This document shows positions 42,824-51,842 of a stretch of 64,000 nt of DNA, piece after piece. The stretch covers positions 19,496 to 83,495 of the forward strand of contig DATBZF010000093.1 of assembly GCA_036513315.1 (NCBI GenBank), given 5' to 3'. The first letter of the stretch is position 1, and each line of letters begins with the position of its first letter. Position numbers and translations under genes: made by a program. Origin of the DNA: Roseiarcus sp036513315 (GTDB lineage: Bacteria > Pseudomonadota > Alphaproteobacteria > Rhizobiales > Beijerinckiaceae). The notes under the pieces are model-generated. The model made no database searches. It saw only the letters and a program-made list of their open reading frames with translations, and was not told where the DNA came from.

Positions 42824-44071
42824 ATGGATGAGGGAACAATGGGCCATCGCGATGCGCAGGGACGCTCCGATTCAGACGAAAACGAAACGGCGCGGTTCTC
42901 CCGATTGCGTGAGATTCTGTCGGCCGCGATTCCGAATGCGCCAACGCTGGCGCGCCAACTCGCAGGCGTCGAAATCGCTTCGCTGCATTCGTTGGCCGAT
43001 CTCGCCCGCGTGCCGGTGGTGCGCAAGTCAGAGCTTAAGTCCTTGCAGGAGAGCGCGCCGCCATTCGGCGGTCTCACGGCGATCAAGACCGGGCTTCTGA
43101 AGCGCCTGCTGGTCTCGCCCGGACCGATCTTCGAACCAGAAGGCCATGGCGAGGACTGGTGGGGCGCTGCGCGCTCCCTTCAGGCGGCGGGCTTCCGCGC
43201 CGGCGACATCGTACTCAATTGCTTCTCCTATCACCTGACGCCGGGCGGCCATATCATGGAAAACGGCGCCCATGCGCTCGGCTGCGCCGTCATTCCAGCG
43301 GGAACCGGCAATACCGACCAGCAGATCGAAGCGATCCGATTTCTCAAGCCCAACGCCTATTGCGGCACGCCCGACTTCTTGAAAATCCTGATCGACAAGG
43401 CGCGTGAATCGGGAAGCGATATTTCATCGATCCGCCACGCGCTGGTGTCCGGCGCCGCGCTTCCGCCGAGCCTTCGCGCCGAGCTGCAATCGCATGGAAT
43501 CAAGGTCCGACAGGCCTATGCGACGGCCGACCTCGGCGCGATCGCCTATGAGGCTGAAGGCGGCGACGGCGCACTGCTGGAGGGCATGGTCGTCAACGAC
43601 GGGATCATCCTCGAAATCGTCACGCCGGGAACAGGCGATCCAGTCGCCGCGGGGAGGGTCGGAGAGATCGTCGTCACTCGGCTCAATCCCGACTATCCGC
43701 TGTTGCGCTTTGCGACCGGCGATCTTTCCGCCTTCGTCGCCGATAGCGGCAACAGCCGCATCAAGGGTTGGCTTGGCCGCGCCGATCAGAGCGCCAAGGT
43801 GAAAGGCATGTTCGTCCATCCCTCGCAAATCGCGGAGGTCGGCAAACGGCATCCGGAACTGGGCGTGTTGCGCCTCGTCATTCGCCGCTCCGATGAACAG
43901 GATGTGATGATCTTGTGTGCGGAAGCCGCCGGGCAGTCACCCGAACTCATTCAGGCTGTCGCGGCCACATTGCAGGCTGCGACAAAACTGCGGGGCGCCG
44001 TCGAACTCGTCGCGCCAGGGTCCCTGCCCAATGACGGCCGCGTGATCGCCGATGAAAGGCCCGTGGGATAG
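42824..44071 (+). CDS. Phenylacetate-CoA ligase-like AMP-forming enzyme
   Basis: A 415-residue adenylate-forming enzyme of the PaaK-like class. It has the LREILSAAIPNAP start, a GFRAGDIVLNCFSYHLTPGG segment, IRHALVSGAALPPSLRAEL, VRQAYATADLGAIAYE (A5-like motif), DYPLLRFATGDLSAFV, GWLGRADQSAKVKGMFVHPS and a C-terminal acidic-hydrophobic domain. It activates a carboxylic acid to its CoA ester through an adenylate; the acid is unknown. A start at 42839 is also possible. Its place as last gene of a Liv operon suggests that the importer brings in the acid it activates (inference). Confidence 0.85.
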   Translation: MDEGTMGHRDAQGRSDSDENETARFSRLREILSAAIPNAPTLARQLAGVEIASLHSLADLARVPVVRKSELKSLQESAPPFGGLTAIKTGLLKRLLVSPGPIFEPEGHGEDWWGAARSLQAAGFRAGDIVLNCFSYHLTPGGHIMENGAHALGCAVIPAGTGNTDQQIEAIRFLKPNAYCGTPDFLKILIDKARESGSDISSIRHALVSGAALPPSLRAELQSHGIKVRQAYATADLGAIAYEAEGGDGALLEGMVVNDGIILEIVTPGTGDPVAAGRVGEIVVTRLNPDYPLLRFATGDLSAFVADSGNSRIKGWLGRADQSAKVKGMFVHPSQIAEVGKRHPELGVLRLVIRRSDEQDVMILCAEAAGQSPELIQAVAATLQAATKLRGAVELVAPGSLPNDGRVIADERPVG

Positions 44072-44169
44072 GGTCGCCGACCGACGCCGTTTTCAAGGCC
44101 AATGGCCGGGGGAGGCCCGGCCATTTTCGATCTCGCCGATGGTTTCAAATGCGGTAAGGGCAGGCTCGC

Positions 44170-44382
44170 TCAGCGAAGCAGGTCGTCGCGCTCGGCGATC
44201 GTCAGGCCGATGTCTTCGAGCTGGCGCAGCGGCAGGGCGGCGAAACGCCGACGGCCCTCGGCGCGGCTGGCCATCCCGCTCAGGCTGTTTAGAATTTGTT
44301 TACATTTCGCGCCGACGCGGTCAAAGCCGCCACCGTCAAAAAAGCTGTGAGAATGGTCGGAAATGCGGATGTAATGGCTCAT
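44170..44382 (-). CDS. Small DUF1127 (YjiS-like) protein
   Basis: A 70-residue basic protein ending in a DUF1127 motif: RRRFAALPLRQLEDIGLTIAE. The first 30 residues (SHYIRISDHSHSFF) are not conserved. Such small proteins are implicated in RNA binding and in phosphate and carbon metabolism in alphaproteobacteria. The ATG at 44382 follows AAGAG; a start seven codons upstream is less likely. It is divergent from the LysR-type regulator and convergent with the ligase gene. Confidence 0.8.
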   Translation of the reverse strand: MSHYIRISDHSHSFFDGGGFDRVGAKCKQILNSLSGMASRAEGRRRFAALPLRQLEDIGLTIAERDDLLR

Positions 44383-44490
44383 AATCGTTGCTCTTGGCGT
44401 CATTTTTGATTGAACGTGATGGTGATATACGCTTTAAATAGAAAGCGGCAAGTCATGCTTTATGCGTCAAATAAATAGAAAAACTATACG

Positions 44491-45408
44491 ATGAAGGCCC
44501 TCACCCGTTTACCCTCCCTTAACGCCTTGCGCGCCTTCGAGGCGGTCGCGCGGCATTTGTCGTTCGCACGAGCGGCCGAAGAATTGTTCGTCACCAAGGC
44601 GGCGGTCGCCCAGCAGGTGCGTCAGCTCGAGGAAGAGATCGGCGCGCCGCTGGTCGAGAGATCCGGGCGCGGTCTGCGCCTCACCGAAGCGGGGCTGGCC
44701 GGGGTGCGCGATCTCGCCGACGGTTTCGCGATTTTTGGCCGCGCCGCCCGAGCGATGCGCGAGGCCAATGGCCGGCGCTTCCTCGTCATCAATTCGAGCG
44801 CCTCTTTCGCGGCGACCTGGCTGGTCGGGCGCATCGGCAAATTCAAGGCGCAACATCCTGACATCGACGTGCTGCTCGACGCCAATCCGATGGAAGACGC
44901 CTTGGAGCGTCCGGGCGTCGATGCCTTGATCCGCTGCGGAACCGGAGAATTCTCCGACCTCTCGGCGACCCGGTTGTTCAAAGAGGATGTCTTCCCGGTC
45001 TGCGCGCCGGCTCTGGCCCATGGCGGCCATCCCATCGAAAAGCCGCAGGACCTCAAAGGCCACACCCTTCTCCATCTGAACTGGGACCCCAATTATGCGA
45101 CCTGGCCGAGTTGGGCCGATTGGCTGAAAGCGGCCGGCGCCGCGGAGACGGAGGCGACGCGCGGGATCTGGTTCAACCAGATGTCGATGGCGATCCATGC
45201 GGCCGCGCAAGGGCAGGGCGTGGCTCTGACTTCGCTGGCGATCGCGGCTGACGAACTCGCCGCCGGACGACTGATCGCGCCGTTTACGACAAGCGTTCAC
45301 ACGCCGTTCGGTTATTATTTCCTGTGCCGTCCGGATCAGGAATCTTTGCCGCGCATTGCTGCGCTGCGCGATTTTCTGGTCGCGGAAGCGGCGCTGTCGG
45401 CGAGCTAA
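44491..45408 (+). CDS. LysR-family (GcvA-like) transcriptional regulator
   Basis: A 305-residue regulator. The helix-turn-helix is LNALRAFEAVARHLSFARAA...VTKAAVAQQVRQLEEEIGAPL, and the remainder is a type 2 periplasmic-binding fold for the effector. The opening LPSLNALRAFEAVARHLSF and the PDIDVLLDANP segment resemble GcvA-like members. The target is probably nearby or divergent: the 108-bp AT-rich gap to the DUF1127 gene holds GCTTTAAATAGAAAGC (44430-44445), a short inverted repeat suitable for a LysR site. Its stop overlaps that of the DUF255 gene by four bases (convergent). Confidence 0.9.
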   Translation: MKALTRLPSLNALRAFEAVARHLSFARAAEELFVTKAAVAQQVRQLEEEIGAPLVERSGRGLRLTEAGLAGVRDLADGFAIFGRAARAMREANGRRFLVINSSASFAATWLVGRIGKFKAQHPDIDVLLDANPMEDALERPGVDALIRCGTGEFSDLSATRLFKEDVFPVCAPALAHGGHPIEKPQDLKGHTLLHLNWDPNYATWPSWADWLKAAGAAETEATRGIWFNQMSMAIHAAAQGQGVALTSLAIAADELAAGRLIAPFTTSVHTPFGYYFLCRPDQESLPRIAALRDFLVAEAALSAS

Positions 45409-47420
45409 TTCAGAATCAGCCGCTGTAATTCTTGAATCGTCGTCACCGGCAGGCTGCATGTCCGGCCCCGGCAGACATAAGCGGCGGCCGCTCCGTCCTG
45501 CATCGTCTTGCTGTGGGCGGGCGAATTCTCCGGCCAATCGGCGTCGCCATTCGTGCGCAACGCGCAGGTGGCGGGATCGGGCGATGAGAGAGCTATCCGG
45601 CTGAGTGCGATGGCGGATGGATCATCGCCTGGTCCCACGACGACGACAACAATGCCGCGCTCCAGGAAATCGGCGGCGGCGAGGAGGAGCGGGCTTTGCG
45701 CGAGCAGGTTGGGCGTTCCGGTGAAAGCGCGGATGAGGTTTTCCGTTGATTGACGCCAATCATCCTCGCCAGTCAGATGGAACAGGCGCACTAGAACTTC
45801 CGCGATCAGCCCGATGCCCGAAGGCGTCGCGCCGTCATGGGGATGACGCGGCCGGGCGCCGGGCACATCGGCGGCGTCGCGTGCGGTGATGAAGAAACTG
45901 CCATCGGCGTCGCCGAACAATTCCTGCGCCTCGCGCGTCAGCGCAATGGCGGCGTCGAGATAGGCGCGCGCGCCGGTGGCTTCAAACAGCGCAAGCGCGG
46001 CGCGCGCCATGCTCGCATAATCGTCGAGCATACCGGCGGCGCCGATGCGACCCTCGCGCCAGGCGTGAACGAGCCGGCCCTTTTCATCACGCAGCGTCCT
46101 GTCGACGAAGGCATAGGCTGCGCGGGCGGCGTCGAGAAAATGAGGCGCATCGAAAACCGCGGCGGCGCGCACGAGCGCGGCGATCATCAGGCCGTTCCAG
46201 TCGGCGAGGACCTTATCGTCGCGCCCAGGTTTGGGGCGGGCTTCGCGCAGCGCGAACAGGCGCGCGCGCGAGGCGGCGAGGCCAGCCTCGGCTGCCGCAT
46301 CGCCATGGGCGCGGCGCCGCCGCAGCACATTGCGGCCCTCCCAATTGCCTTCCGGACTTACGTCGTAGGCCGTCTTGAACGCGACGCTCGAAGGCCCAAG
46401 CGCGGCATCAATCTCATCAGCCGTCCAGACGAAGAACAGACCTTCCTCGCCATCCTGATCGGCGTCCTGCGAAGCAGCGAAGCCGCCGCCTTCGACGAGC
46501 ATTTCCCGCGTCAACCAGCCGAAAGTCTCATAGGCGCGCGCGGCATAAAGCGGGGCAGGGGTCTCGGCATACGCGAGGGCCAGCAATTCGAGGATTTGCG
46601 CATTGTCGTAGAGCATTTTCTCGAAATGCGGCACATGCCATTCGGCGTCCGTCGAATAACGCGCGAAACCGCCGCCGAGATGATCGTAGATGCCGCCTTC
46701 GCACAAAGCGTCGAGCAGGCGGCGCACCGCGTCGCCAGCTTGCGCGTCCTTGCGGCGGAAATGCTCGCTCCAGAAGAAACGAAAGATCGGCGCATTGGGG
46801 AATTTTGGTGCGCCGCCGACGCCGCCATTGACCGGGTCGAGCTGCCGCATCAATTGATGGGCGACGCGCGTCAGGTCGTCAGGGACGAGCGCGACGCCGC
46901 GCTTGGTCCGCGCCATCTCAGCAAGATGGTCGAACAAATTCGCGCCCTGCGCGAGCAGCGCGTCGCGCTTCTCGCGCCAGGCCTTGTCGACCGCGTGCAA
47001 TATCTGCGTGAATGAGGGGCGCCCCCAGCGCTGCTCCGGCGGCCAGTAAGTGCCGCCGAACATCGGCGCGCCATCGGGCGACAGAAACATGGTGAGCGGC
47101 CAGCCGCCCTGCTCGCCGAGCGACTGCAGCGCCGACATATAGATATGGTCGATGTCAGGCCGTTCCTCGCGATCGACCTTCACATTGACGAACAGGCGGT
47201 TCATCAAGGCGGCGGTTGCTTCGTTCTCGAAGGATTCGTGCGCCATCACATGGCACCAGTGACAGGCGGCGTAGCCGATCGAAATGAGGATCGGCCGGTC
47301 GCGCTCGCGCGCCTCCGCCAGGGCCGCCGCGCCCCAGGGGCGCCAATGCACGGGATTGCCGGCATGCTGATGGAGATAAGGCGAGGTCTCTTGGGCGAGC
47401 AGGTTTTGAGCGGGGAGCAT
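45405..47420 (-). CDS. Thioredoxin-domain protein of DUF255 (YyaL/SPATA20) family
   Basis: A 671-residue protein with an N-terminal thioredoxin-like domain (PVHWRPWGAAALAEARERDR, then CHWCHVM as the redox-type motif and NVKVDREERPDIDHIYM). A long alpha/alpha barrel of the six-hairpin glycosidase type follows (GGIYDHLGGGFARYSTDAEW; VLADWNGLMIAAL). The family role is unclear; a mammalian relative is SPATA20. No signal peptide is seen. It is convergent with, and overlaps by four bases, the LysR gene. Confidence 0.92.
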   Translation of the reverse strand: MLPAQNLLAQETSPYLHQHAGNPVHWRPWGAAALAEARERDRPILISIGYAACHWCHVMAHESFENEATAALMNRLFVNVKVDREERPDIDHIYMSALQSLGEQGGWPLTMFLSPDGAPMFGGTYWPPEQRWGRPSFTQILHAVDKAWREKRDALLAQGANLFDHLAEMARTKRGVALVPDDLTRVAHQLMRQLDPVNGGVGGAPKFPNAPIFRFFWSEHFRRKDAQAGDAVRRLLDALCEGGIYDHLGGGFARYSTDAEWHVPHFEKMLYDNAQILELLALAYAETPAPLYAARAYETFGWLTREMLVEGGGFAASQDADQDGEEGLFFVWTADEIDAALGPSSVAFKTAYDVSPEGNWEGRNVLRRRRAHGDAAAEAGLAASRARLFALREARPKPGRDDKVLADWNGLMIAALVRAAAVFDAPHFLDAARAAYAFVDRTLRDEKGRLVHAWREGRIGAAGMLDDYASMARAALALFEATGARAYLDAAIALTREAQELFGDADGSFFITARDAADVPGARPRHPHDGATPSGIGLIAEVLVRLFHLTGEDDWRQSTENLIRAFTGTPNLLAQSPLLLAAADFLERGIVVVVVGPGDDPSAIALSRIALSSPDPATCALRTNGDADWPENSPAHSKTMQDGAAAAYVCRGRTCSLPVTTIQELQRLILN

Positions 47421-47546
47421 TTTTGATCTTAACGCTTCAGGCGTCGATCAGCCAGCCGGCGCGGACGAGGCGTCGTTCGGCTTCCGGACAGCGCCGCGGC
47501 GCGCTATCATTCGCCGTCCCTTACTCATTGAGAGAAAGGTTGAACG

Positions 47547-48050
47547 ATGACGAGGACGACGGGGAATTCGGGTCAAGAACTCAGAGCGCGCTTCGAGGAT
47601 GGCAGGGCGATGCTGATCGCTGCGCTCGGCGGCCGTTACGGCCCCGAAAACCGCGATGAAATTCCGGCGCTGTGGCGCCGCTTCGGCCCGAAATATTTTG
47701 GGCGCACGCCTGGGCAGGTCGACAGAAAATCCTATGGCGTCTGCTCCAACATGGATGGCGCAGGGAGGCTCGACTATTTCGCCGGCGTAGAAGTGTCACG
47801 CGCCGACGGATTGCCCTCCGAGCTCACGCAATTGCGAATTGCGCCGCGGCGCTACGCCGTATTCGCCCATCAGGGCCATATCTCGGCGATCGGTCGCCAT
47901 TGGATGGACATTTTCGAAAAGTGGTTGCCGAAATCAGGATATTCGCTTGCCGCCGCGCCGAGCTTCGAATGCTATGGCGAAGCGTTCGATCCGGAGGTCG
48001 CGATCGGCAATGTCGAAATATGGCTCGCAGTCGACGCGCGCGATCGGTAG
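47547..48050 (+). CDS. Stand-alone GyrI-like small-molecule binding protein
   Basis: A 167-residue single GyrI-like (AraC effector-binding) domain without a DNA-binding part. Typical features are LWRRFGPKYFGRTPGQ, then YGVCSNMDGAGRLDYFAGVEV, PRRYAVFAHQGHISAI and the final FECYGEAFDPEVAIGNVEIWLAV. Free-standing members bind drugs or hydrolyse small electrophiles, and some inhibit gyrase. No partner regulator is adjacent. The 2OG oxygenase gene starts 92 bp after its stop on the same strand. Confidence 0.83.
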   Translation: MTRTTGNSGQELRARFEDGRAMLIAALGGRYGPENRDEIPALWRRFGPKYFGRTPGQVDRKSYGVCSNMDGAGRLDYFAGVEVSRADGLPSELTQLRIAPRRYAVFAHQGHISAIGRHWMDIFEKWLPKSGYSLAAAPSFECYGEAFDPEVAIGNVEIWLAVDARDR

Positions 48051-48142
48051 GTTCGCAGTGAGGCGTGCGACGCCGACGACGACGGTCGACCAAGATTCCT
48101 GTCGCGAAGTTCGAACCTCTGACAATACAGCGAAGTGGATGC

Positions 48143-49129
48143 ATGTCTGAAGCGACTTTTCCGGTTTTTGACCTCGGTAGATTTGAGGGCGCGCGCGCTA
48201 ACGAGAAAACAACTCTGGCGCGCGAAGTCGACGCGATCTGCCGCAACACCGGCTTTCTCGCCATCGTCAATCATGGCGTCGCCCGAAACGTGATCGACGG
48301 CGTCTGGTCCAAGGCGTTTGATTTTTTCGATCTTCCTTTGGCGGTCAAGCAGCAGGCGCGCGCGCCTTACGCCGGCTATCCCTACGGTTATCTCGGCCCG
48401 GAGCTGGAAGCGCTCGCCAAATCGCGCAATGTCGACACGCCGCCGGATCTCAAGGAGAGTTTCAATGGAGGCCCGTCTTCGGCGCCGGCGGGCGTGTCGG
48501 ACGCGGAGGCGCTCGCCTTCTGCTACGCGCCGACGATCTGGCCGGCGGCGCCCGACGGCTTTACCGAGGCCTGGACGGCCTATTATTCAGCCCTCGAAGA
48601 TCTGGCGGCGCGGATCATGAAGTTGTTCGCACAGGCGCTTAATCTGCCGGAAGATTACTTCGCGAGGTTTCTCGACGCGCCGATCAGCGCCTTGCGCGCG
48701 CTCAATTATCCCGAGCAGACGGTCGCGCCGAAGCCCGGTCAGTTGCGCGCGGGCGCACATACCGATTACGGCAGCCTGACGATCCTGCTGCCGCAGGAAG
48801 GCTCCAAAGGCCTGCAGATCGCCGCGCCGGACGGCGCCTGGGTCGATGTGCCGCCGGTTCCGAACGCCTTCGTCATCAATATCGGCGATCTCATGCAGCG
48901 CTGGACCAATGACCGCTGGGTGTCCACGCTGCATCGCGTGGTCAACCCATCGCCCGAGGATGGCGGGACCGCGCGGCGCCAGTCACTCGCGTTCTTCCAC
49001 CAGCCCAATTGGTTCGCCGAAATCGCCTGCCTGGAGGCCTGTCTCGCGCCGGGCGAAAGGCCGAAATACGAGCCGGTGCTTTCCGGTCCCTATCTCATGA
49101 GCAAGTTCAAAGCGACGGTGAAAAACTAA
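48143..49129 (+). CDS. 2-oxoglutarate/Fe(II)-dependent oxygenase (isopenicillin N synthase family)
   Basis: A 328-residue oxygenase. The N-terminal DIOX_N part (FPVFDLGRFEG; TGFLAIVNHGV) precedes the jelly-roll with HTDYGSLTILL (His and Asp iron ligands), TLHRVVNPS (distal His) and RQSLAFFHQPN (Arg for 2-oxoglutarate). The family covers many plant-like and bacterial enzymes, and the substrate is unknown. The ATG at 48143 is chosen over a GTG at 48065 because the protein proper starts there. It is convergent with the carboxylesterase gene, 17 bp away. Confidence 0.88.
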   Translation: MSEATFPVFDLGRFEGARANEKTTLAREVDAICRNTGFLAIVNHGVARNVIDGVWSKAFDFFDLPLAVKQQARAPYAGYPYGYLGPELEALAKSRNVDTPPDLKESFNGGPSSAPAGVSDAEALAFCYAPTIWPAAPDGFTEAWTAYYSALEDLAARIMKLFAQALNLPEDYFARFLDAPISALRALNYPEQTVAPKPGQLRAGAHTDYGSLTILLPQEGSKGLQIAAPDGAWVDVPPVPNAFVINIGDLMQRWTNDRWVSTLHRVVNPSPEDGGTARRQSLAFFHQPNWFAEIACLEACLAPGERPKYEPVLSGPYLMSKFKATVKN

Positions 49130-49146
49130 GCGCAGCCGAGGCTGCG

Positions 49147-50643
49147 TCAGCGCGCTTTCGACGTTTGCGTCAGAAATTCGTGCCGTGCCTGATCCGTGTC
49201 TGTTTGCACCTTCGCGGGAGCGTCGATCGCCATGAGCGGCGCCTCCGCGTCGCGATAGCAAGGCCAATGCGGCAGCCCGGCGCCGTTGGGATCGCCAGTT
49301 TTGACGAAATTCACCCAATAATTCGAGGTCAGCGCCGCGATGGCGCGATCGTGCTGATCGATCAGCCAGGGAAAGGCGTGCAGATTGTCGAAGACATAGA
49401 GGAGTTCGCCTGCGTGAAATGCGCCGGCGTCGGCGCTCGGCTTGGGATCGAACCATCCTTCAGGGGTCAAGGGCGCCCGGTCGAAACGAAAACGGAAGAT
49501 GTCGGATCGCCCCGTCTTCTTCTGCGCTTCGATCCAGGACCAGGTTCCGTGATTGATTATGAGGTCGCCGCCCAATTCGCGCGCCGAACGCTTCCCGCCA
49601 TCCGCGCCGGCGGGATAGAGCGCCAGCGCCTCCTCGGCCCGCTCGCCAAATATGCCTCGTACCAGTTCGACATAGGACGCGTTGATCGTGTCGCCTTGGA
49701 GCAGGGTGAAATTGAAGCCTTCGTCCTTGTTCCAGCCGGCGAGCAGCGGCACGTCGTTCTGGGCGCCGGCGGCGAATATCTCTGTGGGCGAGCGCGGAAG
49801 GAAATGGCCGTCCATGATTGGCCAGAAACCCATACCGGGCGAAGCGGCGAGAATGTCTTCCGCGGGCGCGGCGCGGAGTTCGGCCATCGTTTTCGCGCCG
49901 ACCTTTCCGGCGAAGGCGAGCCCCGCCTGTTCCGCTTCGGCGAGAGCGGCGTGCGAACGGGTTGGCGATGGAAACATCGCCGCGCTTTCGCCGATCGCGC
50001 GCACGAACAGGCCGCGCGCCAGCGGCGAGGCCATCAGCGCGCTGACCGCCATCGAGCCCGCCGATTCCCCTGCGATCGTCACCTGGGTCGGATCGCCGCC
50101 CAACGCCTGGATGTTGCGCTCGACCCAACGCAGCGCCGCGACGAGGTCGAGCATGCCGTAATTGCCGGACACGCCTTCCGGCGACTCTGCGGTCAGCTCG
50201 GGATGGGCGAGGAAGCCGAGCGCATTCAGGCGATGGTTGAGCGTGACGACGACGATGCCCTTGGCAGCGAGATTGGCGCCGTCGTAGCGCGGCTCGGAGC
50301 CGGAGCCGACCGTGAAGCCGCCGCCGTGTATCCAGACCATGACGGGAAGCGGCTCGGCCGCGCCGAGCGCGGGCGTCCAGACGTTGAGGGTGAGGCAGTC
50401 TTCTGAGACTCCTTCGACACTGACGTCGATGTCGTCGAACACCATTCCTTGAAGAGAGTTCGATCCAAAAACGTCGCTTCGCCGCACGCCAGCCCAGGGC
50501 GCTACCGGTTGCGGCGGACGCCATCGCAACGGGCCGACCGGCGGCGCGGCATAGGGGATTCCTTTGAAGGAGCGAACGCCGGACGCGGCCGGCTCGGAGA
50601 GCGCCAGCAGCCCGCCATCAATTGAGATCGACCCAACGCTCAT
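49147..50643 (-). CDS. Type B carboxylesterase
   Basis: A 498-residue esterase of the carboxylesterase/lipase type B family. RSFKGIPYAAPPVGPLRW at the N-terminus, DCLTLNVWTP, PVMVWIHGGGFTVGS (oxyanion hole) and TIAGESAGSMAV (nucleophile Ser) are diagnostic. The glutamate of the triad is probably in GWNKDEGF and the His in GAFHAGELLYVF. There is no clear signal peptide, so it is likely cytoplasmic. The nucleoside hydrolase gene lies 25 bp upstream of its start, on the same strand, so the two may be co-transcribed. Confidence 0.93.
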   Translation of the reverse strand: MSVGSISIDGGLLALSEPAASGVRSFKGIPYAAPPVGPLRWRPPQPVAPWAGVRRSDVFGSNSLQGMVFDDIDVSVEGVSEDCLTLNVWTPALGAAEPLPVMVWIHGGGFTVGSGSEPRYDGANLAAKGIVVVTLNHRLNALGFLAHPELTAESPEGVSGNYGMLDLVAALRWVERNIQALGGDPTQVTIAGESAGSMAVSALMASPLARGLFVRAIGESAAMFPSPTRSHAALAEAEQAGLAFAGKVGAKTMAELRAAPAEDILAASPGMGFWPIMDGHFLPRSPTEIFAAGAQNDVPLLAGWNKDEGFNFTLLQGDTINASYVELVRGIFGERAEEALALYPAGADGGKRSARELGGDLIINHGTWSWIEAQKKTGRSDIFRFRFDRAPLTPEGWFDPKPSADAGAFHAGELLYVFDNLHAFPWLIDQHDRAIAALTSNYWVNFVKTGDPNGAGLPHWPCYRDAEAPLMAIDAPAKVQTDTDQARHEFLTQTSKAR

Positions 50644-50668
50644 TTCTTGCTTCTCATCAAGAGGTGGT

Positions 50669-51634
50669 TCAAGACGCCAAAGCTTTCAGCATCATCGCTT
50701 TGAAACCGGCGCAATCGAGCGTCCAGCAGACGTCCGTCATCACGGCGGCGTCCAGCGCCCGCTTCCACGCCACCCTGTTGCTGGCGTCGTGCGTCACGTT
50801 GAGCCGGTCGACGATCGTCATGCCGCGCGTCAATTCGCTCGCGCATTCCACTTCGACCAAATGACGGCTCCAGCTCGTCCCCATGTTGCGGTCGAGCGCC
50901 ACGGCCATCGCGGTCGGATCGGCGAGCGAAAGCCCGCTCTGGCCGGTCTGGGTGAAATAGGCCTGTTGCGCGCGGCCATTGCATTCGATGGCGAAGCGCG
51001 CTTTGTTCGTGCCAAGCGCGAGCGTTTGCGCGATCTCCGCCTCGGTCAGAACGGAATCGCCGCGCGAGACCTGCCAGCCGATCATTTCCACCGGCAGGCC
51101 GCAGCGAAACACCATACGCGCCGCCTCCGGATCGACCCAGATATTATATTCGGCGGCCGGCGTGACGTTGCCCTCGCAGCAAGGCGCGCCGCCCATAACG
51201 ACGCAGCGCGATACCTTGGCGACGATGGAGGGATCACGCGCGACGGCGAGCGCGATATTGGTCAGCGGACCCAGCGTGACGAGCGTTAGCCCGGGCTCCG
51301 CATGGATGAGTCGAATGATGGCGTCGACCGCATGTTCGCTCTCCGGCGCGCGGCGCGGCGGCGGATAATCGCGGTCGCTGAGGCCGTCCTTGCCGTGAAA
51401 CCAATGGGCGTCTTCATGCGCGCGCGTCAGCGGGGCCGCCGCGCCTTTGAAGACGGGGACGTCGGAGCCGCAGACTTCGGCGGTATAGAGCGCATTGCGG
51501 GTCGCCTGCTCCAGTCCGACATTGCCGGCTACCGTCGTCAGCGCGCAGACGCGCACGTCGGGCGCCGACAGCGCCATGATGATCGCAACGGCGTCGTCCG
51601 AGGCGGTGTCGGTGTCGATGAGAAAAGTGCGCAT
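50669..51634 (-). CDS. Nucleoside hydrolase (inosine/uridine-preferring family)
   Basis: A 321-residue N-ribosyl hydrolase that releases ribose from nucleosides. The N-terminal calcium-binding aspartate cluster is FLIDTDTASDDAVAI. Also present are VTLGPLTNIALAVA, VVMGGAPCCEGNVTPAAEYN and an Asp in SLADPTAMAVAL. The family's DTDPGxDDA motif is here DTDTASDDA. The ATG at 51634 is preferred because the protein proper starts with this motif; the frame is open 16 codons further upstream. It is the first gene of a likely two-gene unit with the carboxylesterase. Confidence 0.92.
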   Translation of the reverse strand: MRTFLIDTDTASDDAVAIIMALSAPDVRVCALTTVAGNVGLEQATRNALYTAEVCGSDVPVFKGAAAPLTRAHEDAHWFHGKDGLSDRDYPPPRRAPESEHAVDAIIRLIHAEPGLTLVTLGPLTNIALAVARDPSIVAKVSRCVVMGGAPCCEGNVTPAAEYNIWVDPEAARMVFRCGLPVEMIGWQVSRGDSVLTEAEIAQTLALGTNKARFAIECNGRAQQAYFTQTGQSGLSLADPTAMAVALDRNMGTSWSRHLVEVECASELTRGMTIVDRLNVTHDASNRVAWKRALDAAVMTDVCWTLDCAGFKAMMLKALAS

Positions 51635-51842
51635 GAGAGCGTCCAACTGAGGCCGGAAGGTGTTAGCTTTCAAGCGGACCACTGTAAATGCTTGCGTCCA
51701 TTGCGTTAAGCCGCTTTGTCATGGGAACTTTCCGTGGGTGAAATTCGTTGGGGCGCTTAGACAATCCGTCGCGCCGCTCCAATGGGCATATTTATTGCTT
51801 GACGCTTCTTGGGCTGGACGGAGCAACCCTGGGGATTACTGA

